From Punica granatum (Eukaryota; Streptophyta; Magnoliopsida; Myrtales; Lythraceae): DNA of 64,000 nucleotides. How positions within the stretch are numbered: position 1 is the first letter of the stretch; each line of letters starts with the position of its first letter. The stretch is from assembly GCF_007655135.1 (NCBI RefSeq), contig NC_045129.1, forward strand, positions 20,930,274 through 20,994,273, given 5' to 3'. Below the pieces are notes generated by a model that was not told the origin of the DNA, ran no database searches, and was given only the letters and a program-made list of their open reading frames with translations. The position numbers were made by a program, and so were the translations under genes. This document shows, piece by piece, positions 54,901 to 64,000 of the stretch.

Positions 54901-57900
54901 TGGACGCGGAGTCCAGAAAGCAATAACCGGACGCAAAGTCCGGGGACGCGAAGTCGTGAAAGCAGTAAAGTGGACGCGGAGTCCAGAAAGCACTAACCGG
55001 ACGCAAAGTCCGGGGACGCGAAGTCCTGAAAGCAGTAAAATGGACGCGGAGTCTGGAAAGCAACAACCGGAAGCAAAGTACGGGGACGCGAAGTCCTGAA
55101 AGAAGTAAAGTGGACGCGGAGTCCTGAAATCAATAATCGGACGCAAAGTCCGAGGACGCGAAGTCCTGAAAGCAGTAAAGTGGACGCGGTGTCCAGAAAG
55201 CCCTAACCGGACGCAAAGTCCGGGGACGCGAAGTCCTGAAAGGAGTAAAGTGGACGCGGAGTCCAGAAAGCAATAACCAGATGCAAAGTCCGGGGACGCG
55301 AAGTCCTGAAGGCAGTAAAGTGGACGCGGAGTCCTGAAAGCGGTAACCGGACGCAAAGTCCGGGGACGCGAAGTACTGAAAGCAGTAAAGTGGAAGCGGA
55401 GTCCTGAATGCAGTAACCGGACGCAAAGTCCGGGGACGCAATGTCCTGAAAGCAGTAAAGTGGCCGCGGAGTCCAGAAAGCACTAACCGGATGCAAAGTC
55501 CTGGGATGCGAAGTCCTGAAAGCAGTAAAGTGGACGCGGAGTTCGGAAAGCCATAACCGGGGATGCGAAGTCCTGAAGATTGTATAGTGGACGCGGAGTC
55601 TTGAAAGCTGTAACCGGACGCAAAGTCCGGGGACGCGAAGTCCGGAACCCAGTAAAGTGGACGCGGAGTCCAGAAAGCAATAACCGGACGCAAAGTCCGG
55701 GGACGCGAAGACCTGAAAGCAGTAAAATGGACGCGGAGTCCGGAAAGCAATAACCGGACGCAAAGTACGGGGACGCGAAGTCCTGAAAGAAGTAAAGTGG
55801 ACGCGGAGTCCAGAAAGCACTAACCGGACGCAAAGTCCGGGGACGCGAAGTCCTGAAAGCAGTAAAGTGGACACGGAGTCCTGAAAGCAGTAACCGGACG
55901 CAAAGTCCGGGGACGCGAAGTCCTGAAAGCAGTAAAGTGGACGCGGAGTCCGGAAAGCAATAACCGGACGCGAAGTCCGGGGACGCGAAGTCCTGAAAGC
56001 AGTAAAATGGACGCGGAGTCCGGAAAGGAATAACCGGACGCAATGTCCGAGGACGCGAAGTCCTGAAAGCCGTAAAGTGGACGCGGTGTCCTGAAAGCAG
56101 TAACCGGACGCAAAGTCTGGGGACGCGAAGTCCTGAAAGCAGTAAAGTGGACGCGGAGTCCAGAAAGCACTAACCGGACTCAAAGTCCAGGGACGCGAAG
56201 TCCTGAAAGCAGTAAAGTGGACGCGGAGTCCGGAAAGCAATAACCGGACGCAAAGTCCGGGGACGCGATGTCCTGAAAGCAGTAAAGTGGACGCGGAGTC
56301 CTGAAAGCAGTAACCGGACGCAAAGTCCGGGGACGCGAAGTCCTGAAAGCAGTAAAGTGGACGCGGAGTCCAGAAAGCAATAACCGGATGCAAAGTCCGG
56401 GGACGCGAAGTCCTGAAAGCAGTATAGTGGACGCGGAGTCCGGAAAGCAATAACCGGACGCAAAGTCCGGGGACGCGAAGTCCGGGGACGCGAAGTAATG
56501 AAAGCAGTAAACTGGAAGCGGAGTCCGGAAAGAAATAACCGGACGCAAAGTACGGGGACGCGAAGTCTTGAAAGCAGTAAAGTGGACGCGGAGTCCTGAA
56601 AGCAGTAATCGGACGCAAAGTCCGGGGACGCGAAGTCCTGAAAGCAGTAAAGTGGACGCGGAGTCCAGAAAGCCCTAACCGGACGCAAAGTCCGGAGACG
56701 CGAAGTCCTGAAAGAAGTAAAGTGGACGCGGAGTCCGGAAAGCAATAACCGGACGCAAAGTCCGGGGACGCGAAGTCCTGAACCCTGTAAAGTGGACGCG
56801 GAGTCCAGAAAGCAATAACCGGACGCAAAGTACGGGGACGCGAAGTTCTGAAAGCAGTAAAGTGGACGCTGAGTCCGGAAAGCAATAACCGGACACGGAG
56901 TCCGGAAAGCAGTAAAGTGGACGCGGAGTCCAGAAAGCAGTAACCGGACGCAAAGTCCGGGGACGCGAAGTCCTGAAAGCAGTAAAATGGACGCGGAGTC
57001 TGGAAAGCAACAACCGGAAGCAAAGTACGGGGACGCGAAGTCCTGAAAGAAGTAAAGTGGACGCGGAGTCCTAAAATCAATAATCGGACGCAAAGTCCGA
57101 GGACGCGAAGTCCTGAAAGCAGTAAAGTGGACGCGGTGTCCAGAAAGCCCTAACCGGACGCAAAGTCCGGGGACGCGAAGTCCTGAAAGGAGTAAAGTGG
57201 ACGCGGAGTCCGAAAGCAATAACCAGATGCAAAGTCCGGGGACGCGAAGTCCTGAAGGCAGTAAAGTGGACGCGGAGTCCTGAAAGCGGTAACCGGACGC
57301 AAAGTCCGGGGACGCGAAGTACTGAAAGCAGTAAAGTGGACGCGGAGTCCTGAATGCAGTAACCGGACGCAAAGTCCGGGGACGCGATGTCCTGAAAGCA
57401 GTAAAGTGGCCGCGGAGTCCAGAAAGCACTAACCGGATGCAAAGTCCTGGGATGCGAAGTCCTGAAAGCAGTAAAGTGGACGCGGAGTTCGGAAAGCCAT
57501 AACCGGGGATGCGAAGTCCTGAAGGTAGCATAGTGGACGCGGAGTCTTGAAAGCTGTAACCGGACGCAAAGTCCGGGGACGCGAAGTCCGGAACCCAGTA
57601 AAGTGGACGCGGAGTGCAGAAAGCAATAACCGGACGCAAAGTCCGGGGACGCGAAGTCCTGAAAGCAGTAAATTGGACGCGGAGTTCGGAAAGCAATAAC
57701 CGGACGCAAAGTACGGGGACGCGAAGTCCTGAAAGAAGTAAAGTGGACGCGGAGTCCTGAAAGCAGTAATCGGACGCAAAGTCAGAGGACGCGAAGTCCT
57801 GAAAGCAGTAAAGTGGACGCGGTGTCCAGAAAGCCCTAACCGGACGCAAAGTCCGGGGACGCGAAGTCCTGAAAGGAGTAAAGTGGACGCGGAGTTCGGA

Positions 57901-60900
57901 AAGCCATAACCGGACGCAAAGTCTGGGGACGCGAAGTCCGGGGATGCGAAGTCCTGAAGGTATTAAAGTGGACGCGGAGACTTGAAAGCTTTAACCGGAC
58001 GCAAAGTCCAGGGACGCGAAGGCCGGAACGCAGTAAAGTGGACGCGGTGTCCAGAAAGCAATAACCGGACGCAAAGTCCGGGGACGCGAATTCCTGAAAG
58101 CAGTAAAGTGGACGCGTAATCAGGAAAGCAATAACCGGAAGCAAAGTCCGGGGACGCGAAGTCCTGAAAGCAGTAAAATGGACGCGGAGTCCGGAAAGAA
58201 ATAAGCGGACGCAAATTCCGAGGACGCGAAGACCTGAAAGCAGTAAAATGAACGCGGAGTCCGGAAAGCAATAACCGGACGCAAAGTCCGGGGACGCGAA
58301 GTCCTGAAAGCAGTAAAGTCGACACGGAGTCCGGGGACGCGAAGTCCTGAAAGCAGTCAAGTGGACGCGGAGTCTAGAAAGCAATAACCGAACGCAAAGT
58401 CCGAGGACGCGAAGTCCTGAAAGCAGTAAAGTGGACGCGGAGTCCAGAAAGCAATAACCGGATGCAAAGTCCGGGGACGCGAAGTCCTGAAAGCAGTAAA
58501 GTGGACGCGGAGTCCAGAAAGCACTAACCGGACTCAAAGTCCAGGGACGCGAAGTCCTGAAAGCAGTAAAGTGGACGCGGAGTCCGGAAAGCAATAACCG
58601 GACGCGAAGTCCGGGGACGCGAAGTCCTGAAAGCAGTAAAATGGACGCGGAGTCCGGAAAGCAATAACCGGACGCAAAGTCCGGGGACGCGAAGTCCTGA
58701 AAGCAGTAAAGTCGACACGGAGTCCGGGGACGCGAAGTCCTGAAAGCAGTCAAGTGGACGCGGAGTCTAGAAAGCAATAACCGGACGCAAAGTCCGGGGA
58801 CGCGAAGTCCTGAAAGCAGTAAAGTGGACGCGGAGTCCAGAACGCAATAGCCGGACGCACAGTCCGGGGACGCAAAATCCTGAAAACAGTAAAGTGGACG
58901 CGTAATCCTGAAAGCAATAACCGGACGCAAAGTCCGGGGACGCGAAGTCCTGAAAGCAGTAAAGTGGACGCGGAGTTCGAAAAGCCATAACCGGACGCGA
59001 AGTCCGGGGACGCGAAGTCCTGAAAGCAGTAAAGTGGACGCGGAGTCCAGAAAGCAATAACCGGATGCAAAGTCCGGGGACGCGAAGTCCTGAAAGCAGT
59101 AAAGTGGACGCGTAATCCGGAAAGCAATAACCGGACGCAAAGTCCGAGGACGCGAAGTCCTGAAAGCAGTAAAATGGACGCGGAGTCCGGAAAGCAATAA
59201 GCGGACACAAATTCCGGGGACGCGAAGTCCTGAAAGCAGTAAAATGGACGCGGAGTCCGGAAAGCAATAACCGGACGCAAAGTCCGGGGACGCGAAGTCT
59301 TGAAAGCAGTAATGTGGACGCGTAATCCGGAAAGCAATAACCGGACGCAAAGTCCGGGGACGCGAAGTCCTGAAAGCAGTAAAAAGGACGGGGAGTCCGG
59401 AAAGCAATAAGCGGACGCAAATTCCGAGGACGCGAAGACCTGAAAGCAGTAAAATGGACGCGGAGTCCGGAAAGCAATAACCGGACGCAAAGTTCGGGGA
59501 CGCGAAGTCCCGAAAGCAGTAAAGTCGACGCGGAGTCCGGAAAGTAGTAACCGGACACGGAGTCCGGGGAAGCGAAGTCCTGAAAGCAGTAAAGTGGACG
59601 CGGAGTCCAGAAAGCAATAACCGGGCGCAAAGTCTGGGGACGCGAAGTCCGGGGACGCGAAGTCCTGAAAGCAGTAAAACGGACGCGGAGTTCGGAAAGG
59701 AATAACCGGACGCAATGTCCGAGGACGCGAAATCCTGAAAGCAGTAAAGTGGACGCGGAGTCCTGAAAGCAGTAACCGGACGGAAAGTCTGGGGACGCGA
59801 AGTCCTAAAAGCAGTAAACTGGACGCGGAGTCCAGAAAGCACTAACCGGACTCAATGTCCAGGGACGCGAAGTCCTGAAAGCAGTAAAGTGGACGCGGAG
59901 TCCGGAAAGCAATAACCGGACGCGAAGTCCGGGGACGCGAAGTCCGGGGACGCGAAGTCCTGAAAGCAGTAAAATGGACGCGGAGTCCGGAAAGGAATAA
60001 CCGGACGCAAAGTCCGGGGACGCGAAGTCCTGAAAGCAGTAAAGTGGACGCGGAGTCCTGAAAGCAGTAACCGGACGCAAAGTCCGGGGACGCGAAGTCC
60101 TGAAAGCAGTAAAGTGGACGCGGAGTCCAGAAAGCAATAGCCGGACGCAAAGTCCGGGGACGCGAAATCCTGAAAACAGTAAAGTGGACGCGTAATCCGG
60201 AAAGCAATAACCGGACGCAAAGTCCGGGGACGCGAAGTCCTGAAAGCAGTAAAGTGGACGCGGAGTTCGAAAACCCATAACCGGACGCGAAGTCCGGGGA
60301 CGCGAAGTCCTGAAGCGCGATGTCCGGGGACGCGAAGTCCTGAAGGTAGTAAAGTGGACGCGGAGTCTTAAAAGCAGTAACCGGACGCAAATTCCGGGGA
60401 CGCAAAGTCCGGAACGCAGTAAAGTGGACGCGGAGTCCAGAAAGCAATAACCGGACGCAAAGTCCTGAAAGCAGTAAAATGGACGCGGAGTCCGGAAAGC
60501 AATAAGCGGACGCAAAGTCCGGGGACGCGAAGTCCTGAAAGCAGTAAAGTGGACGCGGAGACCGGGGACGCGAAGTCCTGAAAGCAGTAAAGTGGACGCG
60601 GAGTCCAAAAAGCAATAACCGGACGCAAAGTCCGGGGACGCGAAATCCTGAAAGCAGTAAAGTGGACGCGGAGTCCAGAAAGCAATAACCGGATGCAAAG
60701 TTCGGGGACGCGAAGTCCTGAAAGCAGTAAAGTGGACGCGTAATCCGGAAAGCAATAACCGGACGCAAAGTCCGAGGACGCGAAGTCCTGAAAGCAGTAA
60801 AATGGACGCGGAGTCCGGAAAGCAATAAGCGGACACAAATTCCGGGGACGCGAAGTCCTGAAAGCAGTAAAATGGACGCGGAGTCCGGAAAGCAATAACC

Positions 60901-62348
60901 GGACGCAAAGTCCGGGGACGCGAAGTCCTGAAAGCAGTAAAGTGGACGCGGAGTCCGGAAAGCAATAACCGGACGCAAAGTCCGGGGACGCGAAGTCTTG
61001 AAAGCAGTAATGTGGACGCGTAATCCGGAAAGCAATAACCGGACGCAAAGTCCGGGGACGCGAAGTCCTGAAAGCAGTAAAAAGGACGGGGAGTCCGGAA
61101 AGCAATAAGCGGACGCAAATTCCGGGGACGCGAAGTCCTGAAAGCAGTAAAATGGACGCGGAGTCCGGAAAGCAATAACCGGACACAAAGTCCGGGGACG
61201 CGAAGTCCTGAAAGCAATAAAGTGGACGCGGAGTCCGGAAAGTAGTAACCGGACGCGGAGTCCGGGGACGAGAAGTCCTGAAATCAGTAAAGTGGACGCG
61301 GAGTCCAAAAAGCAATAACCGGACGCAAAGTCCGGGGACGCGAAGTCCTGAAAGCAGTAAAGTGGACGCGGAGTCCAGAAAGCAGTAACCGGATGCAAAG
61401 TCCGGGGACGCGAAGTCCTGAAAGCAGTAAAGTGGACGCGGAGTCCGGAAAGCAATAACCGGACGCAAAGTCCGGGGACGCGAATTCCGGGGACGCGAAG
61501 TCCTGAAAGCAGTAAAATGGACGCCGAGTCCGGAAAGCAATAACAGGACGCAAAGTCCGGGGATGCGAAGTCCTGAAAGCAGTAAAGTGGACGCGGAGTT
61601 CGGAAAGCCATAACCGGGGATGCGAAGTCCTGAAGGTAGTAAAGTGGACGCGTAGTCTTGAAAGCTGTAACCGGACGCAAAGTCCGGGGACGCGAAGTCC
61701 GGAACCCTGTAAAGTGGACGCGGAGTCCAGAAAGCAATAACCGGACGCAAAGTCCGGGGACGCGAAGTCCTGAAAGCAGTAAAGTGGACGCGTAATCCGG
61801 AAAGCAATAACCGGACGCAAAGTCCGGTGACGCGAAGTCCTGAAAGAAGAAAAATGGACGCGGAGTCCGGAAAGCAATAACCGGACGCAATGTCCGGGGA
61901 CGCGAAGTCCTGAAAGCAGTAAAGTCGACGCGGAGTCCGGAAAGCAGTAACCGGACACGGAGTCCGGGGACGCGAAGTCCAGAAAGCAGTAAAGAGGACG
62001 CTAAGTCTAGAAAGCAATAACCGGACGCAAAGTCCGGGGACGCGAAGTCCTGAAAGCAGTAAAGTGGACGCGGAGTCCAGAAAGCAGTAACCGGATGCAA
62101 AGTCCGGGGATGCAAAGTCCTGAAAGCAGTAAAGTGGACGCGGAGTCCGGAAAGCAATAACCGGACGCAAAGTCCGGGGACGCGAAGTCCTGAAAGCAGT
62201 AAAGTGGACGCGGAGTCCCGAAAGCAGTAACCGGATGCAAAGTCCGGGGACGCGAAGTCCTGAAAGCAGTAAAGTGGACGCGGAGTCCAGAAATCAGTAA
62301 CCGGATGCAAAGTCCGGGGATGCGAAGTCCTGAAAGCAGTAAAGTGGA
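48930..62348 (-). repeat. 70-bp satellite-like array in element D 5' UTR (about 190 copies, 13.4 kb)
   Basis: The unit, in plus orientation, has three cores: GGACGCGAAGTCC, GGACGCGGAGTCC and CCGGACGCAAAGTCCGG, separated by TGAAAGCAGTAAAGT and AGAAAGCAATAA; total 70 bp. Variants lose or duplicate the 15-bp GACGCGAAGTCCGGG module. All three minus-strand frames are free of stops, giving overlapping open frames up to 966 codons with a 70-residue period; these are not credible genes. The array begins sharply in conserved 5' UTR and runs to the assembly gap, so its true length is unknown. Confidence 0.97.
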
Positions 62349-62448
62349 NNNNNNNNNNNNNNNNNNNNNNNNNNNNNNNNNNNNNNNNNNNNNNNNNNNN
62401 NNNNNNNNNNNNNNNNNNNNNNNNNNNNNNNNNNNNNNNNNNNNNNNN
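62349..62448. other. Assembly gap (100 N)
   Basis: Exactly 100 N, a conventional size for a gap of unknown length, placed at the end of the long array. Confidence 0.99.
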
Positions 62449-64000
62449 CTCAACCCAACGAAATGCACTTTCGGGCGTCAAGTCAGGGAAAATTGCTAGG
62501 GTTTGTAGTCAGCGAAAAGGGCATCGAGGTTGATCCCGACAAAGTCAGGCGATCATGGAATTGCCCCCTCCATCGACAGTGCGCGAAGTAAGGAGTTTCC
62601 TAGGACGGCTGAATTACATCGCACGTTTCATTGCAATTTAACAGACAAGTTGCCAACCACTCTTCCGTTTGCTTCGCAAAAAACGCAGCGGTTGAATGGG
62701 ATGACGAGTGTCAGAAAGCTTTTGATACAGTCAAGGCATACCTAGTTCAGCCACCGAGTTGGTTCCACCTTCACTGGATCGTCCTCTCATTCTGTACCTG
62801 ACAGTACGCGACAATCCATCGGATTCATGTTAGGGCAAAAGGACGATTCCTCTCATGCAGAGCGAGCAATTTATTATTTAAGCAAAAAGTTCACTGAAGG
62901 GGAGTTCCAACTACCCTGAGATAGAGAAGATGTGTTGCGCACTCGTTTGGGTCATGCAAAGGCTCCGGTAATACACTCTCTACCATATTGTTCGCCTGCT
63001 TCAAGACAGATCCTTTGAAGTATCTACTCAGCAGTCCGTCCTCCATGAGGAACATAGAAATGGCGTTGCCAACTGACGGAGTATGACATCGAACTACGTA
63101 TCACGCAGTCAGTGAAGGGCCAAGCAATTGCAGATCATCTAGCGGAGTTTCCGATCGAGGACGACAGACCGATCAACCCTAACTTTCCAGATGAAAGGAT
63201 CCTCCAAGTGAGTGATGAGGAAGAGACTCTAGATGGAAGATGTACTTTGACGGTGCAGTCAATTCCACTGGGTCTGGTATCGGCGCGGGGTGTTGATATC
63301 CCCTGAGGGGCGTCATTTCCCTATTGCAGCGAAGATTGATTTCCCTTGCACCACCACATAGCCGAATATGAAACTTGTATCCTCGGTTTGCAGGCCGCAA
63401 TCTACCTCAAAGTCAAGGAGTTAAAAGTGTTTGGTGATTCTATGCTCACAATCTTCCAGACGCTTAAACAATGGAAGACGAAAGATCCAAAGTTGGTGCC
63501 ATATCATGAGTACTCGAAGAGTTGACAGAGACTTCAAAGATATCTCATTTACGTACACCCCACGCATGAAGAACAGTTCGCAGATGCACTTGCAACGCTC
63601 GCATCCATGGTGAGCATTACGAAGGAGAATCTCATAGAAACCTCTCGAGTTTGAGATTGCTCAGGGCCCTGCCCATTGCGATGTAATTGATGTGGTTGAC
63701 GGCAAACCGTGGTACGCAGACATCAAGCACTTGCTGCAAACAGGTCAATTCCCAGCGTTCACCGATCGTCATGACCGGAGGGACTCTACTGTCCGCGCAT
63801 GCGGCACACTTTTTCCTGAGTGGCGAGACTCTCTACCGCCGTTCATTCGCGATGCTACACTACTTCGGGTGTGTCGACGAGAATGAGGCACAACGCCTCA
63901 TGGAAGAAGTACACGAAGGAAATTGCGGACCTCATATGAATGGACTCATGCTAGCAAAGAAGCTCATGCGACTCGGGTACTTCTGGTCTACCATGGAGAC
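62449..64000 (+). pseudogene. pol segment (RT end, RNase H, aRNH, integrase start), indel-rich
   Basis: Co-linear with B 29999-31543 and nearly the same sequence, but with roughly 30 or more single-base insertions and deletions and about 15 substitutions in 1.55 kb. Recognisable pieces include the AIADHLAEFPIEDD, KELKVFGDSMLTIF and GKPWYADIKHLLQTGQFPAF segments in shifting frames. The indel excess suggests unpolished single-molecule sequence rather than biological decay. It would encode the same pol domains as B if read correctly. It starts abruptly at the gap and continues past the right edge. Confidence 0.85.

Larger units (their letters stand above)
39004..62348 (-). mobile_element. Element D: diverged Ogre-type element without gag-pol
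   Basis: Read on the minus strand from right to left: 70-bp array in the 5' UTR, ORF1, 27-bp array, hairpin cluster, diverged UTR, 60-bp array, PPT, 3' LTR (40980 to 39004, continuing 18219 to about 17275 beyond B). No RT, protease, integrase or gag motif is seen between ORF1 (ends 47094) and the hairpin cluster (44251). D therefore looks like a non-autonomous derivative. Its 5' LTR would lie beyond the gap and is not seen. Confidence 0.7.

Noticed and set aside
48924..62481. Very long minus-strand open frames (up to 966 codons, period 70 residues)
   Set aside because: They lie wholly inside the 70-bp tandem array, exist in all three frames at once, and have no start signal, domain or codon pattern independent of the repeat.

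Overview
This window is plant nuclear DNA made almost entirely of nested LTR retrotransposons of the Ty3/gypsy Tat-Ogre lineage. No host gene, tRNA or rRNA was recognised. The lineage call rests on several features. LTRs are about 4.6 kb and begin TGTCAGCACC. The primer binding site fits tRNA-Arg. An extra ORF1 precedes gag, gag-pro and RT-RH-INT lie in separate frames joined by a short in-frame intron, and pol has a second (archaeal-type) RNase H. ORF1 resembles DUF7745 / plant-mobile-domain-like proteins I associate with Myrtales, especially pomegranate. That organism guess is from memory and unverified.

Layout. (1) 1-9526, minus: element A, 5' part only (5' LTR, PBS, frameshifted ORF1, intact partial gag-pro). 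It is inserted in the pol gene of element C. (2) 9527-about 17150, plus: older element C (decayed 3' half of pol, 3' UTR with a 32-bp minisatellite, PPT, incomplete 3' LTR). (3) About 17275-18219 and 39004-40980, minus: 3' LTR of an older element D, split by B. (4) 18220-38998, plus: element B, a complete 20.8-kb insertion with target duplication CTGTT, LTRs of 4653 and 4619 bp, ORF1 (one frameshift), intact gag-pro, intron, intact pol, and a 3' UTR with a 30-bp minisatellite. (5) 40981-62348, minus: D internal region, with conserved 3' UTR structures and a diverged ORF1 but no gag-pol. It carries three clear tandem arrays, one of them 13.4 kb of a 70-bp unit. (6) 62349-62448: a 100-N gap. (7) 62449-64000: an indel-riddled copy of B-type pol that looks like unpolished sequence.

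The most interesting signals are non-coding and shared by diverged elements. ORF1 is bracketed by an inverted repeat whose asymmetry is the same in B and D although its sequence has changed. Splice-like signals at its edges suggest that ORF1 is an optionally retained intron. A run of covarying hairpins, nearly all followed by GCAAAA, lies just after pol in B, C and D. The PPT/3'-LTR junction sits in a two-tier inverted repeat that covaries with the LTR terminus. The minisatellites have different cores but mostly one grammar: a small GC hairpin plus a TTTACTGC-like spacer, always in element-sense orientation.

Element function: ORF1 (role unknown), Gag (particle), protease, RT with two RNases H (cDNA synthesis primed by tRNA-Arg and the PPT) and a DD35E integrase would form a self-sufficient copy-and-paste system in B apart from the ORF1 frameshift. 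D keeps only cis elements and ORF1 and would need gag-pol in trans. All repeat counts and divergence figures are by-eye estimates.
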